Of a stretch of DNA of 64,000 nucleotides, positions 10,868 through 20,817 are shown piece by piece. The notes beneath the pieces were generated by a model. That model had not been told where the DNA came from, did no database searches, and saw only the letters and a list, made by a program, of their open reading frames with translations. Origin of the DNA: Sphingomonas_Q fennica_A (GTDB taxonomy: Bacteria > Pseudomonadota > Alphaproteobacteria > Sphingomonadales > Sphingomonadaceae). The stretch's first letter is position 1; each line of letters starts with the position of its first letter. A program made the position numbers and the translations under genes. Location: positions 248,001 through 312,000 of the forward strand of contig JAQIJD010000001.1 in assembly GCA_036946415.1 (NCBI GenBank), given 5' to 3'.

Positions 10868-13800
10868 TCAGGCATGCTGGACGATGGCGTGCCCGCCGCA
10901 GCAGGCGGCCCGCCCGCTTTCGACATATTCGGCGTCCTGCCACCAATAATGCTGATGCGCGGCCGGGATCGGCGGCAGCATGCGGTTGGCGAGTGCCACC
11001 GCCTGCCGTCCGGCAAATGGTGCCGTCAGCGTCGCCGGCGTATGCACCGCCCCACCCACCACCACATGCCGCACCGCCGCGGCATCGGCGACGTTGGCGA
11101 GCGGATCGCCTTCGACCGCGATCAGGTCCGCCAGCATCCCCGGCGCGATCCGGCCGAGCGGCTCGCCGAGGAAATCGGCCGAATGGCGCGTCGCACTCAG
11201 CAGCACGTCATGGCCGGAGACGCCGAACCGCTGCATGGCGCGCAGGTTGAGGTGCAGGCTGATCGCGACGAAATCGATCGGCGCATCGGTGCCGGAGATG
11301 ACGTGCCAGCCCGCCGCCATCGTCGCCCTGATCTGCGCGACGTTGCGTTCCAGCGCGGCGAGCAGCGGCGCCCGGTCCCCCCTCGCGCATGGCCTTGGCG
11401 CGCGCCTTCAGCTTGGCATATTCCCACGCCGGAAACAGCGTGGCGATGCGCGGATCGGTGACGAGGCCGTCGTCCTCGCCCAGCAGCACGCTCGCGCCGA
11501 ACAGCGTCGGCGTGCGCGCCGCCTTGGCCGCCGCGAACAGGCCGTTGACGTCGCCATAGCCCGCGCCCAGCGCCGTCACCGTGCGCGAATAGCCGTAGCG
11601 GCTGGTGGCGCCGAGATGCTCCATGCAATCGACGCCCGAATGCAGCGCCGGATAATGATAGTGCGAGCTGACGTGCATCCCCAGGCGATGCGCCTCGGCC
11701 GTGACCTTCGCCTGATCGGCGTGGGGCAGGCGCACATAGGTCTTGATCATGTCGTAGGAGAGCGCGTCGGCGCGCGCCATCTCCAGCGCCATCTGCCCCG
11801 GCTCCGTCACCGGCCGCATGAAATTGTAATAGATGCGCGATCCGTCGATCGCCTCGCCGGTGGCGTAATGGCGCGGGGCGATGCGCGCGCCGCTGTCGAT
11901 CGCCTCGCGATCCTCGACCATCTGATAGGCGGGGCAGCCGGGCGAGCGGGTGGCGGTGATGCCCATCGCCAGCCAGATCCGCCCCATCCGGTCGCCATAG
12001 CCATAGCCCGCCATCTGCCGGTGGGTGTGCATGTCGATCAGCCCCGGCATCACGACGAGGCGCGAGGCATCGACGCGGGTGGCGTTGGCGTCCGATGCGC
12101 CAGCCGCCCCCCTGGCCACCACCGCGCGGATCGTGCCGCCCTCGATCACGATGTCGCGATCGGCGGCGTAGCCCGGCCGGTCCCCGTCCCACAGCCGGCC
12201 GGCGGAGACGATCGTGCGGCCGGCGGGCAGCTTGTTCGCCCAGTTGATCGCGCAGGGGATCGTGCGCGGTGCGCCGCCCCTGGCCGCCACCGTCCGGAGC
12301 TTGCCGTTGCAGAGGTAGAGCAAGGTCTGCGAATCGCCGCTCCACGTCGGCGCGTCGGTCGTCTCGCGGGTGATTTGGCGGGCGGGGCCGGCGAAGCTGC
12401 CGTCTGCCGCCACCGGTTGCAGCCACAAGGTGCTGCCGAACACATAGGCCATGTGCCGCCCGTCCGGCGACCAGACCGGGCCGTCGTCCCCACGCGTGCC
12501 GATCGACTTGAACGGGGCGATCGGCGTGTAGGTGCCGCGGCCGGTGGCGAGGTCGATCGTCAGGATTTCCGAATGGCCTTCGCGATAGCGCGCGGCGGTG
12601 GGCTTGAAGGCGGCCAGCGCCAGCGTCTTGCCGTCCGGCCCGAAGGAGGGGCGGCCCGGCTCCCACATCGCATCGTAGACGCGGCGCACGGTGCCGTTCG
12701 CCACTTCGACCAGATGGACCGCGCCGTCCTGGTTGAGGAAGGCGATGCGCGTCCCGTCGGGCGACCAATTGCCCCACACCGCCGCCATGTCCTTCAGGTT
12801 GGTCAGCTGGCGATCGGTGCCGGCGGCGATGTCGCGCAGCCAGAGATCGAGCGTGCCGCCCCTGTCGGAGGAGTAGAGCAACGTCTTGCCATCGGGCGAA
12901 AAGGCCGGATCGCATTTGAAATGGGCGTCCGCGATCAGCCGGCGCGGCGGCTGGCCGATATCCATCAGCCAAATGTCGTTCAAGGCGCGGAACGCCACCT
13001 GCCGGCCGTCCGGCGAGAGGACGGGGCCGGAGATGCCGACCACGGGGCGCGGCGCGGTCGACAGGAAATCGCGGCGCTTCTTGGTGTAGACCGGCGTGCG
13101 CACCGGGGCGGACAGGCTGAGCGCGATCGGCACCCCCCCCGCCGCCGCCCGCGGGCATCCGTCGGATGCGACCGGTCGCGCCGAACAGGAAGCCGCCGTC
13201 GGGCAGCCAGCCGACGCGGAACGGATAGACGTCCTCGCCCGCCACGATCGTCCGCCCGTCGCGCATCAGTTCGGCCTTGCCGTCGCGGATCACGGTGTAG
13301 ACCAGCGTTCCGTCCGGTGCGAAGCTGGGGGAGCGCAGGTCGGTCGCGCGGAAGCGATCCGGGTTGGGCTTCACCGTCTGCACGACCTTCGCCGCGGGGT
13401 CGCCGTCCACGCCGACCACCGTCAGCGCGCTGCCGTTGGTGACATAGGCGATGCGGCGGCCGTCGCGGCTCCACGCCGGCTCCGCATCCTGCCCGTCGCC
13501 GTGCGAGACCATGCGGATCGCGCGGGTGGCGACGTCCATGACGTGGATGGCGTAGCGGCCCGGCCGGTCGGACGAGAAGGCGAGGCTCCTGCCGTCGGGC
13601 GACCAGCGCACCTCGCGATGGTCGTTGGGGCCGCTGGTCAACTGGGTCAGGCCGCTGCCGTCGGGCCGGATCGTCCAGATGTGGAAATTGCCCGATCGAT
13701 AGGATTGGAAGGCGATGGTGCGCCCGTCGGGCGACCAGTCGGGCTGGGCGATGTCCTGGAAATCGTCGGTCAGGCGGCGGGCGGGGCCGCCGGCGACGGG

Positions 13801-14025
13801 GGCGATCCACAGGATGCCGAGCTGGTCGAATGCCAGCCACTGGCCGTCGGGCGAGGTGGCGAGGGCGACGTTGGTCGCTTCCGTCACGGTCGTCGCGATG
13901 TCGGCGGCGGGGGCGGGGTGGCCGCCGCGGCGGCGCTGGCCGATCGCCACGCCCGCCGCCGCCCCCGCCGCCAGCACCGCGCCGCCTGCCCCGAGCGCCG
14001 CGCGCCGGCTGATCCCGTCCGTCAT
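10868..14025 (-). pseudogene. Tat-exported TolB-propeller/amidohydrolase, two +1 frameshifts
   Basis: The intact protein would have about 1051 residues. It has a Tat signal (MTDGISRRAALGAGG), a TolB/PD40 beta-propeller with many SPDGR repeats, then an amidohydrolase domain with the metal motif PGLIDMHTH, the HYHYP and EHLG segments and a C-terminal GTDAPID aspartate. The frame breaks twice, each time in a G tract on the coding strand: G8 at 13133-13140 and G6 at 11377-11382. Removing one G from each joins all three frames perfectly. The gene is therefore either freshly broken, phase-variable, or affected by homopolymer sequencing errors. It follows the TonB receptor by 26 bp with a good GGAGAGG site, so it belongs to that operon. 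The substrate is unknown. Confidence 0.85.
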
Positions 14026-14051
14026 CCTGGCCTCTCCGTTATCGTCGTGCA

Positions 14052-16886
14052 TCAGAAGGTGAAGGTCATCTTGGCGTAATAGAAGCCGCCGCTGATGCCG
14101 TAGGGCGAATAGGGATTGTAGTAGCTGAAGCCGGTCAAGCCCTGGTTGGCGGGTTTCAGCACCGTCGGATAGACATTGAACAAATTGTTCGCGCCGATCG
14201 CGAGGCGCACCCCATCCACCAGATTGGCGGCGGCCTCGATATCGAAGATCACCTTCGGTTCGATCGGATCGTCGTTGGCGGGCAGGTTGCTGACCTGGAC
14301 GACGCGGCCGTAGCGCGTGGCGCGCAGGTTGACGGTGGCGGGGCCGGCATCCCAGTTGACGCTGCCGATGATCTTGGTGCGCGGCGTGCCGCGGGTGAAA
14401 TCGCCCTGCCGCGCACGATCGATCAGCGACGCGCCGATCGCCGCCAGCCGGGCGGGCACCTCCAGCCGGGTGAAGATCGTCTTGTTGTAATTGCCCGACA
14501 GGCTGAACGTGGCGGTGCCGAGATCGCCCAGGCCCGCGCGATAGGTGCCGACGATATCAAGACCGCGCGTCCGCGTGGAGGCGGCGTTGGAGAAATAGAA
14601 GCCCGACTGGAAGGGGTTCAGCCCCGCCTGCTGGAGCAGGGTGGCAACGCCGTTAAGCGCGCCGTTGGCCGCAGCCGCACCGGTCAGCGTGCCGGACAGG
14701 AGGATGCGGTCGCGGATCTTGATCTGATAGGCGTCGATGGTGACGTTCAGCCGCGGCACGGGGGTGAGGACGAGGCCGGCCGAGAAGTTGGTCGACCGTT
14801 CGGGCTTCAGCGGCTGCGCGCCCAGCGCCACCGCCACCGGATCGTTCACCGGCAGCGCGCGCACCGGCGCCAGCGTCGTCACCGTCGCCCCCGGCAGCAG
14901 GATGCCGATCGTGGAGGAGGAGGCGTAATATTGCTGTTGCAGCGTCGGCGCGCGGAAGCCGGTGCTGGCGGTGCCGCGCAGCGCGACGCCCTCGACCGGT
15001 TCGAGGCGGAAGCTGGCCTTGCCCGTATCGGTGGTGCCGAAATCGGAATAATCCTCGTGCCGGCCGGCCAGCGCCACCTCGAACCCCTCGGCCACGACCT
15101 GTTCGAGGTTGACGTAGGCGCTCCAGTTGTTGCGGCTGAAGGTGCCGGCGGCGGACGGCGGGAAACCCGTCACGCCCTGCGATCCGGCCTGCCGCGCGAC
15201 GCCGGCGAAGAGCTGGCCGGGGGGCGCCCGGTAGCCGCCGTCGATGTAGGAGGGCACGTCGCCCGCGCCGATCTGATACCAGTTCTTGCGATATTCGGCG
15301 CCGATCGCCGCCGACAGCGGCTCGGTCAGGCCGAGCGGGATCGCCTTGCGCACATCCAGGTTGGACGTCCATTCGCGCGCCACCACCTTGCCGATGTAGA
15401 AGCGCGTCGGCGACAGCGGCCCGAGCGAGGCGTTGAGCGCGGTCCGCTCGAAATAATTGACGCGGTTGCGCGCATAGGTGGTCGACAGGTCGAAATCGAA
15501 GGGCAGCGCGTCCCCGTCCGACTTCAGCCCGCCGGCGAACTGATAATCCTCGTCGTTGACGTGCAGGCGCGGCGTGTAGCCGTCCGGATAGACGGCGAGG
15601 ATGTTGTTGGCCGCGTTGGGATTGCGGAAGGTGAGCCACGCGTCCGAAGCGCGCTTGGAATAGGTGCCGAAGCCGTAGAGCTTGAGCGCATCGCCGATCG
15701 GCAGCGCCGCGTCGTAGGAGGCGTTGCCGACGACGACCTGCGGCTGGCCGGGGCGGTTGACGAAGCGGTTGACGGTCGCCTCGCGCGGGTCCGGCTGGCC
15801 GTTCACCAGCGGATAGAAGACGCTGGTGTTCGGCCCGCCGCGATTGGTGCGGCCCTGGATGCGGCCGTCGGCGGCGACGGTCAGATGCCCGCCCTCGCCG
15901 ATGCGGAAGCCGAGGCTGCCGAGCGCCTGTCCGGTCTTGCCGTCGCCGCGGAACTGCTGGCCCATCAGCAGCGATCCGGTGCCGCCCTCGTCGTCGTCCT
16001 TCAGGATCAGGTTGATGACGCCGGCCAGCGCGTCCGACCCATATTGCGCCGAGGCGCCGTCGCGCAGTACCTCGATCCGTTCGATCGCGCTCGCCGGGAT
16101 CAGATCGAGATCGGCGGGGCTCTGGCCGTTCTGGGTGGTGCCGTTGATGAAGATCGTCGCCGTATTGTGGCGGCGCTTGCCGTTGACCAGCACCAAGAGC
16201 TGATCCGACGAAAGCCCGCGCAGCGACAGCGTCTTGACCGCGAAGGACGCGCCCGCGCCCGAATTGGAAACGCTGATCGAGGGCACCAGCGTGCCCAGCA
16301 GATCGCGCACCGACTGGCGGCCGCTGGTCTGCGTCAGGTCGCTGGCGGACAGCACGTCGATCGGGGCGAGGCTTTCGGCGACCGTGCGGTTCATCTGGCG
16401 CGTGCCCGTCACGATCACCTCGCCGCCGGCATCGTCGGCGGGGGCGGTGGAAACGGCCTGCGCGGCGGCGGCCAGCGCCACCAGCTCGGCGGCGGCAGCC
16501 CCCTGCGGCGCCGCGGCGGCGGCAAGCTGGATGCCGGCGCGCCGCGGCGCGCCCGCGGCAGGGCCGGTGGCGGCGAGGGCGACCACGTCGCCTTCCGCCA
16601 TCGAGACGCGCAGCGGCGTGCGCGCGATCAGCCGCGCCAGCGCGCGCTGCGGCGTCATCCGCCCGTGGATGGGCGCGGAACGGAAGCCCGCGATCGCATC
16701 GTAGGGGAACAGGATGCGCAGCCCGGACTGTTCGGAAAAGGCGTTCAGTGCCGCGGGCAGCGGCTGCGCGTCGATCCGGAAGCTGCGTTCGGCGGGCGCT
16801 GCCGCCACGGGCGCGGCGATGGCCGCTGCGGGGGCCAGCCCCAAGGTTGCGACGCAACAGAACAAAGCCGTTTTGAAGCCGATCAT
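14052..16886 (-). CDS. TonB-dependent outer-membrane receptor with STN domain
   Basis: This 944-residue protein would import a ligand across the outer membrane using TonB energy. A signal peptide is followed by an STN (secretin/TonB N-terminal) domain at about residues 30-110 (FRIDAQPLPAALNAFSEQSG), the signature of receptors that signal to a FecR-type anti-sigma factor. The plug domain (VRDLLGTLVPSI, RIEVLRDGASAQYGSDALAGVINL) and a 22-strand type barrel ending in an aromatic residue (KMTFTF) follow. The fecI-fecR pair upstream on the same strand fits cell-surface signalling. The linked amidohydrolase and amine oxidase suggest an organic nitrogen compound as ligand rather than iron, but this is inference. 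Confidence 0.93.
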   Translation of the reverse strand: MIGFKTALFCCVATLGLAPAAAIAAPVAAAPAERSFRIDAQPLPAALNAFSEQSGLRILFPYDAIAGFRSAPIHGRMTPQRALARLIARTPLRVSMAEGDVVALAATGPAAGAPRRAGIQLAAAAAPQGAAAAELVALAAAAQAVSTAPADDAGGEVIVTGTRQMNRTVAESLAPIDVLSASDLTQTSGRQSVRDLLGTLVPSISVSNSGAGASFAVKTLSLRGLSSDQLLVLVNGKRRHNTATIFINGTTQNGQSPADLDLIPASAIERIEVLRDGASAQYGSDALAGVINLILKDDDEGGTGSLLMGQQFRGDGKTGQALGSLGFRIGEGGHLTVAADGRIQGRTNRGGPNTSVFYPLVNGQPDPREATVNRFVNRPGQPQVVVGNASYDAALPIGDALKLYGFGTYSKRASDAWLTFRNPNAANNILAVYPDGYTPRLHVNDEDYQFAGGLKSDGDALPFDFDLSTTYARNRVNYFERTALNASLGPLSPTRFYIGKVVAREWTSNLDVRKAIPLGLTEPLSAAIGAEYRKNWYQIGAGDVPSYIDGGYRAPPGQLFAGVARQAGSQGVTGFPPSAAGTFSRNNWSAYVNLEQVVAEGFEVALAGRHEDYSDFGTTDTGKASFRLEPVEGVALRGTASTGFRAPTLQQQYYASSSTIGILLPGATVTTLAPVRALPVNDPVAVALGAQPLKPERSTNFSAGLVLTPVPRLNVTIDAYQIKIRDRILLSGTLTGAAAANGALNGVATLLQQAGLNPFQSGFYFSNAASTRTRGLDIVGTYRAGLGDLGTATFSLSGNYNKTIFTRLEVPARLAAIGASLIDRARQGDFTRGTPRTKIIGSVNWDAGPATVNLRATRYGRVVQVSNLPANDDPIEPKVIFDIEAAANLVDGVRLAIGANNLFNVYPTVLKPANQGLTGFSYYNPYSPYGISGGFYYAKMTFTF

Positions 16887-16973
16887 GTCCGTTTTCCCCC
16901 GCTTGGCCGTTTTCGGCGTTGCACAAGGGAAGACGGGCGGATCGCCTCAGTCCGCCATCACGTCCGTAACTTT

Positions 16974-17960
16974 TTATTCACGATAGACGAGCAGCACGGA
17001 ACCATCCGCGTTGCGCACCGTGTCGACCGGCAGCGTGCGCTGGATCGCCTTCAGGAACTTGTCCGCCTCGCCCGTCTCGAACCGCCCGCCGACGTGGATC
17101 GAGGCGAGGCGCTGGTCGCCGATCAGGATCGGGGCGGGGCGGTAGCGGTTGAACTCCTCGACGGCCTGCTCGACGGTGTTGCCCGCCAGATCGATCACCC
17201 CGTCCGCCCAGGCGACGCGCTGCGCCACCAGCGCCGGATCGAGCGCGATCGGCGTCGCCGCCGCGGCGCGGATGACCGCGCCCTGGCCGGCGGCGACACG
17301 GGCGGCCGGCGCTTCGCCGGTGCGGGGCGTTTCGTGATCGCCCAGCGCCACCACCCCTTCGGTCACGGTCAGTTCGGCCAGATCGCGGCGGACGCGGACG
17401 TTGAAGGCGGTGCCCACCGCGCGGATCCAGCTGCGCCCGACTTCGACCAGGAAGGGGCGGGCGGCATCGTGCGCAACGTCGAACAGCGCCTCGCCGCGGA
17501 TCAGCCGCACCACCCGATGCGTCCGGCCGTAGCGGACGGCGATGCGGGTATCGGTGTTGAGGCCGACGCGGCTGCCGTCGGCCAGCGTCACCGTGCGCCG
17601 TTCGCCGATCGCGGTCGCATAATCGGCATGGCCGCCGCGGGTGCGGAGCGCCAGCGGCACGCCGATCGCCGTCGCGGCGCCGGCCGCCACCACCCCTGCC
17701 ACCAGCCGCCGGCGGCCGCGATCGACGGGCGCGGGTTCGGGAACCGGGGGTGCCGCCGGGCGCAGCGCCGCGCCCGCATCCCAGGCGAGATCGGCCTCGG
17801 CGAAGGCGACGGCATGCGCGGGATCGGCGCCGATCCAAGCGGCGATGGCGGTGCGCTCGGCCGCATCCGCGCCGCTGCGCAGCCTAACGACGTGCCGTGC
17901 GGCCTGTTCTTCGATCGCCCGCCGCTGGTGCGGGGGCCGGAAGGGATCGCTCGTCACCAT
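16974..17960 (-). CDS. FecR-type transmembrane sigma-factor regulator
   Basis: This is a single-pass inner-membrane protein of 328 residues that relays the receptor signal to its ECF sigma factor. The N-terminal DUF4880 part (residues 10-65) contains AAWIGADPAHAVAFAEADLAW. A hydrophobic segment near 85-105 is the membrane anchor, and the periplasmic FecR domain contains TRGGHADYAT, GSRVGLNTDT and FDVAHDAARPFLVEVG. It overlaps the sigma-factor gene by 77 bp in another frame. The overlap is real, because conserved residues of both proteins lie close to their ends. Confidence 0.9.
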   Translation of the reverse strand: MVTSDPFRPPHQRRAIEEQAARHVVRLRSGADAAERTAIAAWIGADPAHAVAFAEADLAWDAGAALRPAAPPVPEPAPVDRGRRRLVAGVVAAGAATAIGVPLALRTRGGHADYATAIGERRTVTLADGSRVGLNTDTRIAVRYGRTHRVVRLIRGEALFDVAHDAARPFLVEVGRSWIRAVGTAFNVRVRRDLAELTVTEGVVALGDHETPRTGEAPAARVAAGQGAVIRAAAATPIALDPALVAQRVAWADGVIDLAGNTVEQAVEEFNRYRPAPILIGDQRLASIHVGGRFETGEADKFLKAIQRTLPVDTVRNADGSVLLVYRE

Positions 17961-18471
17961 CGTCCTCGGTCGTCGCCATGCCCCGCTTGACCAGCATCAC
18001 CGCCTTGGCAAGATGCTTTTCGACAGTGGAGACGGATAAGCCCATCCGTTCCGCTATGGCCGGCATGGTCCATTCCTCCACCCGGCGCAGGATGAAGGCG
18101 GTGCGGCACTGGCCGGGCAGCGCGTTGACGATCGCCTGAAGGCGCCGCAGTTCGGCCCGCGCGCACAGCGCATCCTCGGTGCCGTGATCGACCTGAAGCG
18201 ATTCGATGTCGGCGACATAGCCGAAGGAGACGACCGCCTCGCGCCGTGCGCCGTCGATCAGCAGGTTGCGCGCGATCCGGAACAGATAGGCACGCCCGTT
18301 GGTGACGCCCGCCCAGTCCCGCGCCGCATAGGCCCGCGACAGCGCCTCGGCGACGATATCCTCGACATCGGTGCCCGGCGGCGTGATCCGCATGACACGC
18401 CCGAACAATGCCGCACGATGGGGCAGGATGACCGCCTTGAACCAGTCCAGACGTGCTTCAAGATCATACAT
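17884..18471 (-). CDS. FecI-like ECF sigma factor
   Basis: This is an extracytoplasmic-function sigma factor of 195 residues that should direct transcription of the receptor operon on signal from FecR. Region 2 includes DVEDIVAEALSRAYAARDW and NGRAYLFRIARNLLID; region 4 includes LPGQCRTAFILRRVEEWTMPAIAERMGLSVSTVEKHLAKA. The ATG at 18471 is chosen over a TTG two codons upstream. It is the first gene of the FecIR-receptor block. The C-terminal tail overlaps fecR. Confidence 0.92.
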   Translation of the reverse strand: MYDLEARLDWFKAVILPHRAALFGRVMRITPPGTDVEDIVAEALSRAYAARDWAGVTNGRAYLFRIARNLLIDGARREAVVSFGYVADIESLQVDHGTEDALCARAELRRLQAIVNALPGQCRTAFILRRVEEWTMPAIAERMGLSVSTVEKHLAKAVMLVKRGMATTEDDGDERSLPAPAPAAGDRRTGRTARR

Positions 18472-18555
18472 GCCCAAAATATCCCCGATTCCGCTGACCC
18501 CTCCACGCTTATGGGTTTGTAAAACATCATTATGCCGCCTTTTTGTCCAGCGCGA

Positions 18556-19152
18556 TCAGCGGATGCGACGGGCGGACAGGATGCGGACTGGCTGGCGGAG
18601 CGACTGGCCGATGGTGGTGCGGGACCAGCCGCCCGGAAAGGTCGGCATCGCCAGCATCCGGCGGACGATCGGCATGCCCGATACGACATGGCCGAAGGCG
18701 GCGTAGCCGGGGGATCCGGGGCGCGCGTCCAGATAGGTCGAATTCTTGCCGACGATGATGAAGAAATCGCCCATCGCCGTGCCGGGATCGTTGCGCGCCA
18801 TGGAGACGGTGCCGTCGACATGGGCGAGGCCGGTGCGGCTGGTCGGCTCGTGCGCGATCGCCGGGCGGGCATTGCGCATCTGGTGGTTGATCCCGCCCTG
18901 GACGAGGCCGGTCGACGGGTTCGTCCTGCTGCGCGCGGCGCGATAGAAGGTCGTGCCGTCGAAGCGCTTCTCGCTGACATAGGCGAGGAAATTGGCGGTG
19001 GTGATCGGGGCCTTCCGCGCTTCGAGCTCGATCACGATCGGCCCGGCGCTCGTCTCAAGCCGCACCTGCGGCAGCGCGGCGCTCCAGGCGGTGCCGGGCG
19101 CCAGCAGCAGGGCGATGAGGATCAGGCGGCGGGGCAGGGCGCGATGCAGCAT
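18556..19152 (-). CDS. Exported cyclophilin-type peptidyl-prolyl isomerase
   Basis: This is a periplasmic peptidyl-prolyl cis-trans isomerase of 198 residues. It has a signal peptide ending near AWSA. The cyclophilin core shows TTANFLAYV, GTTFYRA, GTVSMARNDPGTAMGDFFIIVG and FGHVVSGM. It is transcribed divergently from the MFS transporter across 119 bp that contain the dyad GTTGATCCGTCAAC at 19201-19214. It lies upstream of the sigma factor on the same strand, but an 84-bp gap suggests a separate promoter for the latter. Confidence 0.9.
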   Translation of the reverse strand: MLHRALPRRLILIALLLAPGTAWSAALPQVRLETSAGPIVIELEARKAPITTANFLAYVSEKRFDGTTFYRAARSRTNPSTGLVQGGINHQMRNARPAIAHEPTSRTGLAHVDGTVSMARNDPGTAMGDFFIIVGKNSTYLDARPGSPGYAAFGHVVSGMPIVRRMLAMPTFPGGWSRTTIGQSLRQPVRILSARRIR

Positions 19153-19271
19153 CGAATGCCTTTGCCACGCCGGCGCAGGCCAGCGGAACCCGTCAATGTT
19201 GTTGATCCGTCAACGGAAGCCGTCGATACTGGCGTGCGGCGCCTGCAGAGCGCACGACGGGAGGCGAAGCG

Positions 19272-20612
19272 ATGACCGAGGCGGCCGGACGATGGATCGA
19301 GGTGCGTGCACTGCTCGATCGCCAGCCGATCGGGGGCTTCCACCGCCGCATCGTCGCCCTGTCGACGTTGCTGATGCTGATCGACGGCTTCGACGTGTTC
19401 ATGATCGGCAAGCTCGCCCCCGCCATCGCCGCGGGTTTCGGCGAGACGCCGGCGGCGATGGCGCGTGTCTTTCTCTTCCAGCAGATCGGCCTCGCCATCG
19501 GCGCCTTCGCGATGGGGCCGCTGGCCGACGCGCGCGGGCGCAAGGCGGTGCTGATGCTGAGCATGGCGGTGTTCGGCACGCTGACGCTCGCCATCCCGTT
19601 CGCGCGCACGCTGGGCGAGGTGGCGGTGCTGCGCGGCGTCTCCAGCGTCTTCCTGGGCGGCGTGGTGCCCAACGTCTGCGCGCTGATGGCCGAACTCTGC
19701 CCCGCCCGCCGGCGATCGACCTTCCTGTCGATCCTGTTCGTCGGCTATTCGGCGGGCGGGGCGGGGGGCGCGCTGGTCGCCGCCTTCCTGCTCGATCGCT
19801 ACGGCTGGCAGAGCGGCTTCTGGATCGGCGGCACGGTGCCGCTGGTCCTGCTGCTGCTCTACTGGCGGCTGGTGCCCGAATCGCCGCAGGTGCAGGCGCG
19901 CCGCAATCCCCACGATCCGCGCATCGCTCGCACCCTGATGCGGCTGGAGCCCGATCCGGCGCTGCTCGACGCGGCTTTCTACAACGAGGAGGATCGCGGC
20001 GCCGCCAGCCGCCCGCGCGTGGGGCCGGCGGCGCTGTTCACCGACGGGCGCCTGCCGTCCACGATGCTGCTGTGGGCGGCGAACCTGCTCAGCATGGCCA
20101 ATATCGCGCTGCTGGGGGCATGGATGCCGACCTTCTTCCAGGAGATGGGCGGCATTTCCATCCAGCGCTTCGCGCTCGTCTCGATGCTCACCTTCGCCGG
20201 CGGGATCACCGGCACGATGTCGATCGGCCCGCTGATGGACCGGATGCGCCCGCATCGCGTGCTGGCGGCGATCTTCCTGCTCAACGCCGTGGCGCTGGCG
20301 GCGATCGGCCACCTGCCGTTCGGCACGGTCGCCTTCGCGGTGGCGCTGACGCTGACCGGCTTTTCGCAATCGGGCGGGCAGGCGGGGCTGAACGCGATCG
20401 TGGCGGGGGCCTATCCGGCGGCGGCGCGGGCGACGGGATTTTCCTGGGCGGGCGGCGCGGGGCGGATCGGCGGGGTGATCGCCCCGCTGCTGGGCGGCCT
20501 CGCGCTTTCCAGCCACCTCGCGCTCGGCCCCACCTTCCTGTTCATCGCGCTGCCGCCGCTGGGGGTGATCGTGGCGGTGCTGGCGCTGGAACGGCTGACG
20601 CGCCGGGGGTGA
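19272..20612 (+). CDS. MFS transporter, aromatic acid:H+ symporter type
   Basis: This is a 12-helix inner-membrane carrier of 446 residues. The loop motif GPLADARGRKAVLM between helices 2 and 3 and the DGFDVFMIGKLAP segment in helix 1 are characteristic of the PcaK/VanK-like aromatic acid:H+ symporter (AAHS) group. The central loop RRNPHDPRIARTLMRLEPD is also typical. Near a lignostilbene-type dioxygenase it probably imports a lignin-derived aromatic acid; the exact substrate is not readable. Confidence 0.85.
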   Translation: MTEAAGRWIEVRALLDRQPIGGFHRRIVALSTLLMLIDGFDVFMIGKLAPAIAAGFGETPAAMARVFLFQQIGLAIGAFAMGPLADARGRKAVLMLSMAVFGTLTLAIPFARTLGEVAVLRGVSSVFLGGVVPNVCALMAELCPARRRSTFLSILFVGYSAGGAGGALVAAFLLDRYGWQSGFWIGGTVPLVLLLLYWRLVPESPQVQARRNPHDPRIARTLMRLEPDPALLDAAFYNEEDRGAASRPRVGPAALFTDGRLPSTMLLWAANLLSMANIALLGAWMPTFFQEMGGISIQRFALVSMLTFAGGITGTMSIGPLMDRMRPHRVLAAIFLLNAVALAAIGHLPFGTVAFAVALTLTGFSQSGGQAGLNAIVAGAYPAAARATGFSWAGGAGRIGGVIAPLLGGLALSSHLALGPTFLFIALPPLGVIVAVLALERLTRRG

Positions 20613-20670
20613 GGCGAGCGATCGGAAGACCGCAAACGCCTCTCCGACCGATGCAGGGCGGCAAATCCCG

Positions 20671-20702
20671 CCCTCTCTGCGCCTCCGCGTCTCCGCGTGA
20701 AC
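20671..20702. repeat. Dispersed repeat, CTCTGCGCCTCCGCGTCT family
   Basis: CTCTCTGCGCCTCCGCGTCT followed by CCGCGTGAAC recurs, with small changes, at 23446-23475 and in inverse form at 23341-23372. It is non-coding and lies between the convergent transporter and dioxygenase genes. Confidence 0.7.
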
Positions 20703-20750
20703 AAATTGCGGCGCCCGCGCCTCTGCTCATCGTCCGGGGCAGGTGCAGCG

Positions 20751-20784
20751 CGAACCCCTCGACTGCGCTCGGGGCGAACGGGGG
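20751..20784. repeat. Dispersed repeat, CCGAGCG(A/C)AGTCGAG family
   Basis: The inverse strand reads CCGTTCGCCCCGAGCGCAG then TCGAGGGG and matches the element at 49671-49698 (CCGTTCATGCCGAGCGAAG then TCGAGC). It is a short non-coding dispersed repeat. Confidence 0.6.
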
Positions 20785-20817
20785 TTGGGGGCGGCTGTGC
20801 GAAACCCGCCCCCTATC

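Noticed and set aside
11208..13133. Separate 641-residue amidohydrolase gene
   Set aside because: It has no start signal of its own; the preceding and following frames continue the same protein once a single G is removed at each junction.
14931..17990. 1019-residue plus-strand open frame
   Set aside because: Antisense of the TonB receptor and fecR, with shadow composition and no recognisable motif.
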